A stretch of DNA of 48,292 bases from an uncultured Bacilli bacterium (GTDB lineage Bacteria; Bacillota_I; Bacilli_A; ML615J-28; CAG-313), in NCBI GenBank assembly GCA_944326155.1, contig CALVCV010000002.1, forward strand, positions 68,514 through 116,805, given 5' to 3'. Below are positions 1 to 9,902 of the stretch, piece by piece (the stretch's first letter is position 1; each line of letters opens with the position of its first letter). The notes beneath the pieces are model-generated. The model did no database searches and had not been told where the DNA came from. It worked only from the letters and a program-made list of their open reading frames with translations. Position numbers and translations under genes: made by a program.

Positions 1-1
1 C

Positions 2-1108
2 ACTAATACAGATATTGAATTGGCATCTCAAGGTAATAAGGATGCTATTGATAAAGTAAATGCATATTATGCAGTCCAAGATTATGTTGACCAAAATAAT
101 ATTAGTAGAGAAGACTTATTTGATAGTTCAAAATATACAAAAGAAGAATTACAAAAAAATATTAAAGGCATTTATGCTCTTCCAGAAAAACAAATATTTA
201 TGGTAATGTTTGTTCGTGATGATATTTTTGAAGAAAATGGTTGGACTGATTTAATACCAGAAACATGGGACGATGTAATTGATTTAGTAGCTGAATTACA
301 AACTCAACAACTTCAATTTTACCTACCTGTTAATGAAACAGGTGCAAATGCATTGAATCCTGTTTTTGTTTCTATGTTATATCAAAATGGTGGCGACTTA
401 TATGCCAATGATAATAAAGAAACTGGTCTTATGAGTGATGCCGCAATGCGTTCTTTCGAATATTGGACTGAATTTTATACTTTATATTCTTTCCCTAAAG
501 CAGCAAGTTTTGTAAATCGTTTCCGTTCAGGTGAAATGCCAATAGGAATTGCATATTATGAAACATATAATACATTAAGTGTATCAGCACCAGAAATTAA
601 AGGTAAATGGTCATTTCATTTGATTCCAGGTACATATAACGAAGAAACAGGCGAAATAGATTATACATCAACTGCTAGTGGTACTGGTGCTGTTATTATG
701 CAACAACCTGATGATGTATCTGCTTCTGTAAAACAATCCAAATATGATGCATCTTGGGAATTCTTAAAATGGTGGACAGGCGCTGAAACACAAGCACAAT
801 TTGGTCGCGAAATGGAAGGTATTTTAGGTTCAGCTGCGCGGCATGCTACAGCAAACGTTAAAGCATTCCAATCTCTTGCTTGGCCTCAAGAAGACTTAGA
901 CACTTTAATGTTACAATGGAGTAAAGTTCATGAAATGCCTCAAGTTGCAGGTAGTTATATTGTTGGTCGTGAAATTGAAAATGCATATCGTGAAGTAATC
1001 AATAATTACTACAATGCTCGTGAAACTTTAGTTGAATATTGTGGAAACATTAATGATGAAATCAATCGTAAACGTAAAGAATTTGATTTACCTACTGTAA
1101 ATGATTAA
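2..1108 (+). CDS. Sugar ABC transporter solute-binding protein (family 1), 5' truncated
   Basis: The frame is open to the left edge, so the start lies outside the window; the TTG at 20 is not a credible start. About 368 C-terminal residues are visible. They read as part of a family 1 extracellular sugar-binding protein: PETWDDVIDLVAEL, a QNGGDLYANDN loop, RFRSGEMPIGIAYYE, and the charged EINRKRKEF tail often seen at the end of this family. It would act outside the membrane and hand substrate to the permease pair at 1639-3811. The substrate cannot be read from sequence; the downstream wall-glycan genes suggest amino-sugar oligosaccharides, which is inference. The stop is 17 nt before the next gene, so they are co-transcribed. 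The family call is firm, the substrate unknown. Confidence 0.85.
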   Translation, partial: TNTDIELASQGNKDAIDKVNAYYAVQDYVDQNNISREDLFDSSKYTKEELQKNIKGIYALPEKQIFMVMFVRDDIFEENGWTDLIPETWDDVIDLVAELQTQQLQFYLPVNETGANALNPVFVSMLYQNGGDLYANDNKETGLMSDAAMRSFEYWTEFYTLYSFPKAASFVNRFRSGEMPIGIAYYETYNTLSVSAPEIKGKWSFHLIPGTYNEETGEIDYTSTASGTGAVIMQQPDDVSASVKQSKYDASWEFLKWWTGAETQAQFGREMEGILGSAARHATANVKAFQSLAWPQEDLDTLMLQWSKVHEMPQVAGSYIVGREIENAYREVINNYYNARETLVEYCGNINDEINRKRKEFDLPTVND

Positions 1109-1125
1109 TTAGAAAGGAGAAACAT

Positions 1126-1560
1126 ATGGGTTCAAAAATTGCCGTTATAGTAATGTTAATTATCACAGCATTGATGCTAGTTTATCTTCTTATCTTGGCA
1201 TTTACAGGTGGTAAAAAAGAAAAGCTTAATTTTAGAAGTAATTATCGTGCAAAAAGACAACAAGAAATTGATCGTGGAATTATAAGCCGTGAAGATCGTA
1301 AGAAAGAAAAAGAAGAACTTCGTCAAGTTTTAAAAGAAAAAAAAGCTGAACAAAAACGAAACGATGCTGAATATGATGCACAAGTTAAGCAAAATATTAA
1401 AGTTTACAAACAAGAATATCTAGAAACAAAAACAAAACTTGCACAAGTTAAAAAAGAGTATCTAGATGCTAAAGCAAAATTTGAAGTTTGGGCTAAAGAA
1501 AATCCTAATTTAGTTGTCGAAGATGATGAATTAAAACAAGCTCAAATTATGGAGGATTAA
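1126..1560 (+). CDS. Small membrane-anchored coiled-coil protein, function unknown
   Basis: This 144-residue protein has a good ribosome site (AAAGGAG) 8 nt before the ATG. One hydrophobic segment at about residues 5-27 is followed by a Lys/Glu-rich stretch, about residues 40-130, that should form a long helix or coiled coil. I do not recognise the family. With the first residues non-cytoplasmic and no cleavage site, the most likely topology is a single-pass protein with a charged cytoplasmic rod. It sits between the binding protein and its permeases, where no such subunit is standard, so it may be an accessory factor or scaffold of this transporter; that is inference from position only. Confidence 0.75.
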   Translation: MGSKIAVIVMLIITALMLVYLLILAFTGGKKEKLNFRSNYRAKRQQEIDRGIISREDRKKEKEELRQVLKEKKAEQKRNDAEYDAQVKQNIKVYKQEYLETKTKLAQVKKEYLDAKAKFEVWAKENPNLVVEDDELKQAQIMED

Positions 1561-1610
1561 AGAACAAAATGAAAAAAAATAAAATTAAAAAAACAATTTT
1601 GTTCTTTAAT
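1556..1610 (+). repeat. 15-bp perfect inverted repeat in the transporter operon
   Basis: The arms 1556-1570 and 1596-1610 are perfect reverse complements (15 bp, with GAAC/GTTC as the only G/C pairs), separated by a 25-nt A-rich loop. The left arm overlaps the stop of the coiled-coil gene. The stem is AT-rich and lacks a following T tract, so it is not a typical terminator. It may be a 3'-end stabiliser or partial attenuator that leaves more mRNA for the binding protein than for the permeases. Function is inferred. Confidence 0.5.
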
Positions 1611-1638
1611 AATTACTGGGAAGAAGGAGAAAATGTTT

Positions 1639-2781
1639 ATGACAGATAAAGATAAAAATATAGAACAAACTCAATCTAACCAAGAGCAAAATTTGCAAAA
1701 TGATGTACAAAATCAAAAAGTAATAAACTCAACTCCACTTGTAAAAAGTGAAATCCAACTTGAGTTTGAAGAAAAAGAAAAAGCTTACTTAGAAGCCTTA
1801 AAAGAAAATGAAACTGCAGGTTTAAAACTTAGAATAGAAAAAGATCGTGGTTCCTTATTTCGTAAAATTGATCGTTGGAGTAAACGTGGAAGTAGACTTC
1901 GCAGAGAAATTTTTGTTAAGCGACAATATTATTATTTGGTTGCCCCTTATACGATTTTATTCTTCATTTTTACCGTTGTTCCAGTATTAATGTCATTGGT
2001 ATTAAGTTTCACATACTTTAACTTACTAGAGTTTCCAACATTCATTGGCTGGGAAAATTATCGAGCATTATTCGTTGATGATAAAGTATTTATTATAGCT
2101 TTGAAAAATACTGCAATCTTAGCGGTTATTACAGGGCCAGTAAGTTACATTATGGCCTTTGTATTTGCTTGGCTGATAAATGAATTAAGGCCTCTACTAA
2201 GAAGTTTTATGACATTGGTATTCTATGCACCATCTATTTCTGGTAACGTATACTTAGTTTGGAAACTAATTTTTAGTAGTGATAACTACGGATATGCAAA
2301 CTCAATTTTAATGCAAATGAATATCATTCAAGAGCCAATCACTTGGTTACAAGATCCGGATTATATTATTTGGATTTTGATTATTGTTCAATTGTGGATG
2401 TCTCTTGGTGTAAGTTTCTTGTCATTTATTGCGGGCCTTCAAGGTGTTAACAGAGAACTTTATGAGGCTGGTGCTATTGATGGTATCAAAAGTAGATGGC
2501 AAGAGCTTTGGTATATTACTTTACCACAAATGAAATCGCAATTGATGTTCGGTGCTGTAATGCAAATTACATCAAGTTTAGCCATTGCGACAGTTTCCAT
2601 CAATATTGCTGGTTTTCCGTCCATTGAATACGCGGGTCATACTATTATTACCCACTTGATGGACTATGGTAATACAAGAATGGAAATGGGTTATGCTTCC
2701 GCAATCGCAACAATTCTATTTTTAATTATGATTATTGCTAATTTAGTAGTTAGAAAAATTTTAAGAAGGGTAGGTTCATAA
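1639..2781 (+). CDS. Sugar ABC transporter permease, MalF/LplB type
   Basis: This is an inner-membrane permease of the carbohydrate uptake-1 class, about 380 residues. The first ~95 residues are hydrophilic and charged, giving a longer cytoplasmic N-terminus than usual, followed by about six membrane segments starting with YYLVAPYTILFFIF. The coupling (EAA) loop EAGAIDGIKSRWQELWYITLP, near residue 275, docks on the ATPase. Two in-frame ATGs exist, at 1633 and 1639. The AAGGAG at 1624-1629 is only 3 nt from the first but 9 nt from the second, so I chose 1639. It pairs with the permease starting at 2783, 1 nt after its stop. Confidence 0.9.
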   Translation: MTDKDKNIEQTQSNQEQNLQNDVQNQKVINSTPLVKSEIQLEFEEKEKAYLEALKENETAGLKLRIEKDRGSLFRKIDRWSKRGSRLRREIFVKRQYYYLVAPYTILFFIFTVVPVLMSLVLSFTYFNLLEFPTFIGWENYRALFVDDKVFIIALKNTAILAVITGPVSYIMAFVFAWLINELRPLLRSFMTLVFYAPSISGNVYLVWKLIFSSDNYGYANSILMQMNIIQEPITWLQDPDYIIWILIIVQLWMSLGVSFLSFIAGLQGVNRELYEAGAIDGIKSRWQELWYITLPQMKSQLMFGAVMQITSSLAIATVSINIAGFPSIEYAGHTIITHLMDYGNTRMEMGYASAIATILFLIMIIANLVVRKILRRVGS

Positions 2782-2782
2782 T

Positions 2783-3811
2783 ATGGCAGAAGACAAAATT
2801 TTAATTGATGATGATGAAACCGTTGCTGGTGTTGAACTATCAAAAGAAGAAAAGAAACGTCTTAAACGCCAAGAAAAGAAACTTAAAAAATTTGGTTTAA
2901 AAGATGAATCAAAAATGGGAAAAATGGAGTTATTCTTCTATAAAATTGAAAAAAGAAGAAGGATAAAAAAGAAAAAGCGTGTCAGTAGAAGTATTGTAGG
3001 TGATATTTCCCTTTTCCTTCTACTTTGCTTATTTGGTGCATTTAGTGCTTATCCGCTAGTATATTCTTTTTGTGCAGCTTTTAAACCACTTGCTGAATTA
3101 TTTATTTATCCACCAAAATTGTTTTTTCAAAATCCAACACTTGACAATTTTAAAGATTTATCAATGTTAATGGAACAATCAATGGTTCCTTTCTCAAGAT
3201 ATTTTTTCAATACAATTTGGATTACTTTTGCTGGAACAGTTGGTCACGTTATTATTGCATCAATGGCTGCTTATCCACTTGCAAAGCATAAATTTCCTGG
3301 TTCAACTATTATTTTTTCAATGGTTGTTTACTCCTTGATGTTTGCTTCACAAGTTACAGCAACCCCTACATATATTATTTTTAGTCTTGCAGGATTAATT
3401 GATACACAACTTGCAATTATAGTACCTGCTTTTGCGTATACATTAGGATTATATTTAATGAAACAATTTATGCAAGATATTCCTACTGAACTAATTGAAT
3501 CAGCAAAAATAGATGGAGCAAATGAGTTTCAAATTTATTGGCGTATTGTAATGCCTCTTGTTAAACCAGCTTGGTTAACACTAATTATTTTGTTGTTCCA
3601 ACAACTTTGGAATAATGATGGTGGTTCATTTATCTATAGTGAACAATTAAAACCATTATCTTATTCATTAAATCAAATTGTTGCTGGTGGTGTAGCAAGA
3701 ACAGGAACTGCTTCAGCTGTTATGTTAATTATGATGATTGTGCCAATTACAGTGTTTGTGCTTTCTCAAAGTCAAATTATTGAAACAATGGCACACTCAG
3801 GTATGAAGTAG
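2783..3811 (+). CDS. Sugar ABC transporter permease, MalG type
   Basis: This is the second permease of the pair, 342 residues. It begins with about 70 very basic and acidic residues (KKRLKRQEKKLKK and similar), then about six membrane segments from GDISLFLLLCLFGAF onward. The coupling loop ESAKIDGANEFQIYWRIVMP lies at about residues 239-258 and is the standard ATPase contact. Its start is 1 nt after the previous stop, so translation is probably coupled. The charged N-terminus is longer than in classical MalG, as in its partner, suggesting both subunits carry extra cytoplasmic tails. Substrate unknown. Confidence 0.9.
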   Translation: MAEDKILIDDDETVAGVELSKEEKKRLKRQEKKLKKFGLKDESKMGKMELFFYKIEKRRRIKKKKRVSRSIVGDISLFLLLCLFGAFSAYPLVYSFCAAFKPLAELFIYPPKLFFQNPTLDNFKDLSMLMEQSMVPFSRYFFNTIWITFAGTVGHVIIASMAAYPLAKHKFPGSTIIFSMVVYSLMFASQVTATPTYIIFSLAGLIDTQLAIIVPAFAYTLGLYLMKQFMQDIPTELIESAKIDGANEFQIYWRIVMPLVKPAWLTLIILLFQQLWNNDGGSFIYSEQLKPLSYSLNQIVAGGVARTGTASAVMLIMMIVPITVFVLSQSQIIETMAHSGMK

Positions 3812-3823
3812 GAGGTATTACTG

Positions 3824-6800
3824 ATGAAGAAAAATACAAATTTAATAGGCAAAATTATTATTGTTATTTTACTAACATTAATGGTTTTTTCTCCTAATTT
3901 GTTAACTGTCAAAGCATCTAGTTATAATTATGACTTTTGGAAAAATGTTATTCCTTCAGCTGAAGGTTTAGCATATGGTGATACATATTATGGTGATAGT
4001 ATTAAAAATTTAGATGGATCTGAATTAGAAAATAAAATTACATATGATAGTTTAACTGATATGGCAACTTATTTGGATAATATTTATGTTCTTGATTCTA
4101 AAAAGAATACCAGTACCCAAATTTTACAAGAACAAACAACTGGTGGTTATCATTATCCAGAATTATCTGCTAATGGTGTTAGTACTATCTATATTTTAAA
4201 TCAAGATTTCCAATTAGTTGAAGCAATTAATGAGTTTAAGATTACTGATGAAGTAAAAGAAAAATTACAAAATTTTTATAATTTTTATTATGAAACTTAT
4301 CAAATAGTAAATGAAAGTTTAATTTCAAGAGAATTTATTAACTTCTATGCAAATGAAGGTGAAAAATATACGCTTACACTTCAAGCTGGAACAAATGAAA
4401 TTATAGTAACAGAATTTGTGTACGGTACATATACACCTTTGACTGATGGAACTGGATATTATACTTATGACAATAAACTTTTAGAGCTTGTAATAGATGG
4501 TAAAAAAATTGATCAAAAATTATGGAAATGGGAAGCTAGTACAACAATCGATGGTGCTGTTGAATATAAAATCGTTCTAGATAATAGTTTAGTTAAAAAT
4601 CAAGATACAACCATCGAAGCTGAAATACTAGTACCTTCAACAGTTGGAAAATCTCCATATTTACCATATTCTAAAGATCCTTCGCAAGCTGCGGTTCGTC
4701 TTAGCAATGCAGCAGGTATTACTGTGACAAAAGATGGCATGTATATTGCGGATTCGGATAATGCTAGAATACTTAGGGCAAATAAAAATCAAGATGGTGA
4801 GTGGGTTGTAGATGGTGTTTATTTAACACCAAATGATAATATTTTCTATCAAATGTCAAGTAATATTTCCATTTTGGAAGTAAGCGGTGTAACTTTATTT
4901 CAACCACAAAAAGTTGCTGTAGACCAAACAGGTAGATTATATTGTATCGCTCAAAATGTTTATGAAGGTATTATGGAATTTCATACATCAGGTGCCTTTA
5001 ATAGATTCTTAGGTAAGAATGAAGTTGTTGCTAATCCACTTAAGAAGTTCTGGACAAAGATTTTCTCTGAAACACAGATTGCTTCTCTTAACCTTGACTT
5101 GCCACCAGAGTTTACAAATATTGCAATGGATGAAAATGGATTCTTGTATGCAACATCTCACCCAGATGCTGATGCTACAACTAATGCTAACATGGTAAAA
5201 ATGATTAATACATCAGGTGTAGATATTATGAAACGTAATGGGTATGTTACACCAGATGGTGATGCTGTATATTTAACAACTTCTACTGAAGAAGGTGTTA
5301 TCATCGGCATGTCAAATCTTGTAGGTATTACAGTTAGCCGTAATGGTAATTTTACAATTGTCGATGAATTAAGAGGTCGTTTATTTACATATGATAACGA
5401 AGGTAATTTATTATATATAACGGGTGAACAACCTGCAGGTAATTCATCAAGTGGTAGTACAACTTTATCAAGCAGTATTATTGACCCAGTTGCGATTCGT
5501 TATTTCTATCGTGATAGTGGCTCTTTAGATGAAGAGGGTAATCCAATTGAAGAAGAAGTTTTGCTTGTCTTAGATACAGTATCTAAGAGTATCATTTTAT
5601 TTGAAACAACTGAATTTGGCCAAGCTGTAAATACCGCTACTGAATTATATCAAAAAGGTATTGTTGAAGATAAATATGCTTTAAATGCTAATGGTGAAAT
5701 CATTTTAGATGATAAAGGTGACCCAGTTATTGAACAATACGGAGCAGAACATTATTGGAATGAAGTTAAAAAAAGAGATGAGAATAATGCTTTAGCTAAT
5801 CTTGGTATTGGTAAAGCTTTATTAAGACGTGGTGAATATAAAGAAGCAATGGATTATTTTGAACTTGCTCATAGTGCAACATATTATTCAAAGGCATATT
5901 CAGAATATCGCGATGCCATTTTGTCAAAGAACTTTAGTTGGATTATGACAGCAGTTATTTTATTAGTTGTTGTTTGGATTGTTTTATCATATCGTAAATA
6001 CTTAAAGAAAAAGAATTTAACTCTAGCAGCGGCAGCTGCAATGAATGAAGAAAAAACTGCTATTTTAAGTGGAAAGGTTACTGCCTTACATCGTGAAGTA
6101 ACTAATCAAGATAATGATGAAAATACTATCGAAGATAGCGAACATGTAGCAGAAGAAGAAAAAAAGAAAAAAATCGATTGGTCTAAAGTTGTAAGTAAAA
6201 TTAAATACTTCTTTAAAGAAACAGTTGGTTATCCACTATATATTCTTACTCATCCTATTCAAGGGTTTACTGATTTTAAGATAGAGAAAAAAGGTAAGAT
6301 GTGGGTTGCAATTGTTATTCTACTTGGATATGTATTGATGGAAATAATTGGATATCAATATGAAGGAATTATTACTAATGCTAATAATCCACAAGACTTC
6401 AATAGTATTGAAATTTTAATCTATGGTGTACTTCCTCCTGCTGTACTTTCTATAGCAAACTGGAGTGTTACTACCCTATTAGATGGTAAAGGTAAGATGA
6501 AAGAAATCTTCATGATGATTTGTTATTCATTATTTCCTATTACCGTTCTTGGATTTTTAAATATTATTTTAAGTAACGTAATGACACTAGATGAAGCACA
6601 ATTTATTACATTAATTAATGTTGTTGGTTGGGTATTAACTGGTTTAATGGTATTTATGGGTCTTGTTGTTATTCATGAATATGGTGTTGGTAAAACAATA
6701 TGGTCAATCATTTTAACAATTGTTGCAACATTAATTATTGCCTTTATTGCGTTATTAGTATTTGATTTAACACAACAAATGTATGGATTTGTATATTCGT

Positions 6801-6832
6801 TATACAGAGAAATTACAACTCGTTATTTCTAG
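3824..6832 (+). CDS. YIP1-family membrane protein with NHL-like and TPR regions
   Basis: This 1002-residue protein has an N-terminal signal or anchor segment (about 9-31). A large exported region follows, with NHL/beta-propeller-like repeats at roughly 290-560 (ITVTKDGMYIADSDNARILR, VAVDQTGRLYCIAQ, ITVSRNGNFTIVDELRGRLF). A helical TPR-like stretch (ALANLGIGKALLRRGEYKEA) comes at about 655-690, then a membrane segment near 704-724, a charged linker, and a C-terminal Yip1-like domain (about 800-1002) with five hydrophobic segments. The C-terminus matches what I recall of YIP1 proteins encoded beside sugar ABC permeases and DUF5696 proteins in Paenibacillus-type clusters. The biochemical role is unknown; a sensor or assembly factor for the transporter is one guess. 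The start is supported by AGGAGG. Confidence 0.75.
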   Translation: MKKNTNLIGKIIIVILLTLMVFSPNLLTVKASSYNYDFWKNVIPSAEGLAYGDTYYGDSIKNLDGSELENKITYDSLTDMATYLDNIYVLDSKKNTSTQILQEQTTGGYHYPELSANGVSTIYILNQDFQLVEAINEFKITDEVKEKLQNFYNFYYETYQIVNESLISREFINFYANEGEKYTLTLQAGTNEIIVTEFVYGTYTPLTDGTGYYTYDNKLLELVIDGKKIDQKLWKWEASTTIDGAVEYKIVLDNSLVKNQDTTIEAEILVPSTVGKSPYLPYSKDPSQAAVRLSNAAGITVTKDGMYIADSDNARILRANKNQDGEWVVDGVYLTPNDNIFYQMSSNISILEVSGVTLFQPQKVAVDQTGRLYCIAQNVYEGIMEFHTSGAFNRFLGKNEVVANPLKKFWTKIFSETQIASLNLDLPPEFTNIAMDENGFLYATSHPDADATTNANMVKMINTSGVDIMKRNGYVTPDGDAVYLTTSTEEGVIIGMSNLVGITVSRNGNFTIVDELRGRLFTYDNEGNLLYITGEQPAGNSSSGSTTLSSSIIDPVAIRYFYRDSGSLDEEGNPIEEEVLLVLDTVSKSIILFETTEFGQAVNTATELYQKGIVEDKYALNANGEIILDDKGDPVIEQYGAEHYWNEVKKRDENNALANLGIGKALLRRGEYKEAMDYFELAHSATYYSKAYSEYRDAILSKNFSWIMTAVILLVVVWIVLSYRKYLKKKNLTLAAAAAMNEEKTAILSGKVTALHREVTNQDNDENTIEDSEHVAEEEKKKKIDWSKVVSKIKYFFKETVGYPLYILTHPIQGFTDFKIEKKGKMWVAIVILLGYVLMEIIGYQYEGIITNANNPQDFNSIEILIYGVLPPAVLSIANWSVTTLLDGKGKMKEIFMMICYSLFPITVLGFLNIILSNVMTLDEAQFITLINVVGWVLTGLMVFMGLVVIHEYGVGKTIWSIILTIVATLIIAFIALLVFDLTQQMYGFVYSLYREITTRYF

Positions 6833-6845
6833 GAGGTGAAAGAGG

Positions 6846-9800
6846 ATGAAAAAACCAATTACAATTTGGACATATTTAAAACGTTTTTTACTAATTATCA
6901 TTGCTCTTATCATAGTAATTGTGGTATCTGTTTACTTTCTAGCTACATATAAAGCATCAGGGATGAGTTTTAATAACGAATATCCTGATAACTATTGGGA
7001 CAATTTAGAAGAAAAAGGTTTTGTTGATTATGATTATGCAATTAATTTAAGAGATACATCAAATACTAGAAATCCTAGTTATGTTCCTCCATATAATGAA
7101 GATGATGATTTTGTAGATCAATTAAAAACTGCAAGATATGATGTCGAGTTAACGAATATATATAATAGAATTGTTGCATTACCTGAATATGCAAGTTATG
7201 CAAATAAAGTTTTATTCGAAGAAACTTATGAAGATTTAAGTAATAAATATCTTGATTATACTTGGAATAATTATTATGAAGATAATGTTACTAATAAAAA
7301 AGTGCTTTCTAATGATCGTTTTGATTTATATATTAATATGACAAATACCCAATTTCATCTTGATGAAAAAGATGAAAATGGTAATGTAATTCATACTTGG
7401 AATTCAAATCCAACCAATCCCGATTCGGCAAAAGGTATTAATATTATTCAACAATCATTATTAACTGTAAGCTTTGTAGATGGTAGTAAAACTTCTACTA
7501 AGACGCCTATTACTTATGACTCATATACGTATGGTACAGAGATATCAACAAACAAACAAAAATATCCTAGTTATAAAATTGGTGTGATTAATGATGAAAA
7601 TGGTAATCCATCAAAAGTACAAGTATATTACGCTCTTGAAGAAAAAGGTATTGACTATGACTGGTTTCCAAGGGAATTAACTAAAGAGCGATTACAAGAA
7701 TTATTTGATCGCTGTAATGCTAGCGTTGCTGCATATAAAGAAGCACACAATGGTGAAATGGAAAAAGATAGTCGAGGTTATGATATTGAAGGTATGGGTT
7801 TTGCTGCCGACCATGACAAATTAGGATTATCAAGCAGAGCAAAAACTTTATATAATCAAGTAATAGATAATGTTTTTAAATTAAATCCTGATGGTAATTC
7901 TTATCGAATTACTAACTATGAAAATATGAGTGATGTTGCAATCAGTAATTTATATCGTTTCTTTTATGAGTGGTGTAAATATACAGAAGAAGATTTAGCA
8001 TTAGATATGCAAGATACAGAGCATACAAATGTAAAACCAAAGATTGAAATCATTATTGAATATTCATTAAATGAAAATGGCTTGGAAGTATTAATTCCTG
8101 GTAATTCTGTGAAAACTAATACCAATGAATCTGGTGATGCATATATGGTTACAAATATTAGTGTTTTACCATATTTTACATCGGTTAAATCAGGAACTCA
8201 AGAAGGTTATATGGTAATTCCTGATGGAAGTGGAGCTGTAATGAATTTTGACAATGGTAAAACAAATTATACAGCTTACTCAAAACGTATTTATTCTACT
8301 GATTTATCATTTACAAGTTATACACTTACCACTTCAACAGATGATTTGATGTTTCCTATGTATGGATATCTTTTAACAGGAACTGAACCTACTGGTGTAT
8401 TAGTAGAAGTAACAGAAGGTGCTGCTCAAGTTAGATTATCAGCAGATACATCAAATCGTGCAGGGAACAGTTTTAATTATGCGAATTATTCCATTATTTT
8501 TAGAGAACAGCAAAGAGTTGTTATTGGTACAACACAGTATAATAGAACATCTACTACGCAATATACCGATCAAGCAGCTAGTGGTGATTATCGTTTTAAC
8601 TATAATTATTTAGACACTTCAAAATACGAAATAAATTACAGCGGATTAGCTAAATTTTATCGTGATTTATTACTTGAAAGAAGTCATACTTCATTAGACG
8701 TAAATGGTGATAAGACTACCAAAGCTGTATTAGATTTAGAAATTCTTGGTAGTTATTCTTATCGAGATAATTTCTTAGGAATTGGTTACACAGCTAAAGA
8801 TTCTCTAACGACTATTGATGAGTTACAAAGTATTATTAATCAGGTATTGGAATTTGATATTAGTTCCACTAATATCTATTATTATGGTTGGCGTAGCCAA
8901 GGATTAAAAAATGTATCATTTAAGAATATTAGTGTAAGTAGTGAAATTGGTGGTAAGAAAAAATTATTAGATTTAATCAATTCATATAATGACAAGAATG
9001 TAAATATTTATCCACAATTAGAATTTTTAGAATATCAAGATTTCCAGGAAAGTTTTGGTAGAAGTCATTACACAGCAAGAGATGTAAGTGGTTCTTATTC
9101 TACTAAATATCCATATGAATTAAATAGTAATGTATTTAATAAAAAGGCAGATGAAATTATGGTTTTATCTCCTGCATACTATTCAGCATTTGCAACTACT
9201 TTAGCAAAAGAGTATAGTAAAGTATTAGGAATTAATACATTGGCATTAACAGGTCTTGGGTCAAAGTTATCAGGAAATTATCGTAGAAATAAAACAGTAT
9301 TTAAATCAAGTGCTGTTGAAGAACAAATTAAATCTTTGGAAATTTTATATGAAAACGGTATTAACAAATTAGCTCTTGAAGCACCATATTTCTATGCTTT
9401 AGAATATGCTTCTAGTGCATACAATGTACCATCTCAATCAACACAATATGAAATTCTTGATTATTCAATTCCTTTCTATCAATTGGTTGTCAATGGTTTA
9501 TTTGATTATAGTGGTGAATCTATCAATGCTAATGTTGAAGAAGGTTTTCAAGAACATTTAATGAAATGTATTGAAACTGGATCTAATCCAATCTTTACAT
9601 TTACTTATGATGATTCCGCAAAATTATTATTAACAGATTACAATAGTTACTATTACACCCTTTATACAAGATGGATGGATGATGTTGAAACAATTTGTGA
9701 TACACTAAATAGTCTTAATATTTATGCAGGTAGACTAGCAAAACATGAAAGACTTGATGAAAATGTTTATAAAGTTACGTATATAAACGAAAATGATATG

Positions 9801-9893
9801 ACAAAAATTGAAATTGTTCTTAATTATCAAAGAACAAGTTGGACTTATGAAGGCGGTATTCTTATTCCTGCTAAGTCTTATAAGGTTGTATAG
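6846..9893 (+). CDS. DUF5696-type exported protein, possible glycan-active enzyme
   Basis: This 1015-residue protein has one N-terminal membrane segment (about residues 10-33) and the rest predicted outside. The region around residues 455-490, containing GYMVIPDGSGAVMNFDNG and later TAYSKRIYSTDLSF, is the hallmark I associate with DUF5696 proteins, which sit with YIP1 proteins and sugar permeases in Bacillota. The C-terminal half alternates short strands and helices (VNIYPQLEFLEYQDF, INKLALEAPYFYALEYA) in a way that could be a TIM barrel, so a glycoside hydrolase-like role is possible but not shown. I cannot point to catalytic residues. AGGAGG precedes the ATG; it is the fifth of a co-transcribed series. 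Confidence 0.75.
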   Translation: MKKPITIWTYLKRFLLIIIALIIVIVVSVYFLATYKASGMSFNNEYPDNYWDNLEEKGFVDYDYAINLRDTSNTRNPSYVPPYNEDDDFVDQLKTARYDVELTNIYNRIVALPEYASYANKVLFEETYEDLSNKYLDYTWNNYYEDNVTNKKVLSNDRFDLYINMTNTQFHLDEKDENGNVIHTWNSNPTNPDSAKGINIIQQSLLTVSFVDGSKTSTKTPITYDSYTYGTEISTNKQKYPSYKIGVINDENGNPSKVQVYYALEEKGIDYDWFPRELTKERLQELFDRCNASVAAYKEAHNGEMEKDSRGYDIEGMGFAADHDKLGLSSRAKTLYNQVIDNVFKLNPDGNSYRITNYENMSDVAISNLYRFFYEWCKYTEEDLALDMQDTEHTNVKPKIEIIIEYSLNENGLEVLIPGNSVKTNTNESGDAYMVTNISVLPYFTSVKSGTQEGYMVIPDGSGAVMNFDNGKTNYTAYSKRIYSTDLSFTSYTLTTSTDDLMFPMYGYLLTGTEPTGVLVEVTEGAAQVRLSADTSNRAGNSFNYANYSIIFREQQRVVIGTTQYNRTSTTQYTDQAASGDYRFNYNYLDTSKYEINYSGLAKFYRDLLLERSHTSLDVNGDKTTKAVLDLEILGSYSYRDNFLGIGYTAKDSLTTIDELQSIINQVLEFDISSTNIYYYGWRSQGLKNVSFKNISVSSEIGGKKKLLDLINSYNDKNVNIYPQLEFLEYQDFQESFGRSHYTARDVSGSYSTKYPYELNSNVFNKKADEIMVLSPAYYSAFATTLAKEYSKVLGINTLALTGLGSKLSGNYRRNKTVFKSSAVEEQIKSLEILYENGINKLALEAPYFYALEYASSAYNVPSQSTQYEILDYSIPFYQLVVNGLFDYSGESINANVEEGFQEHLMKCIETGSNPIFTFTYDDSAKLLLTDYNSYYYTLYTRWMDDVETICDTLNSLNIYAGRLAKHERLDENVYKVTYINENDMTKIEIVLNYQRTSWTYEGGILIPAKSYKVV

Positions 9894-9902
9894 GAGGTTA
9901 AA

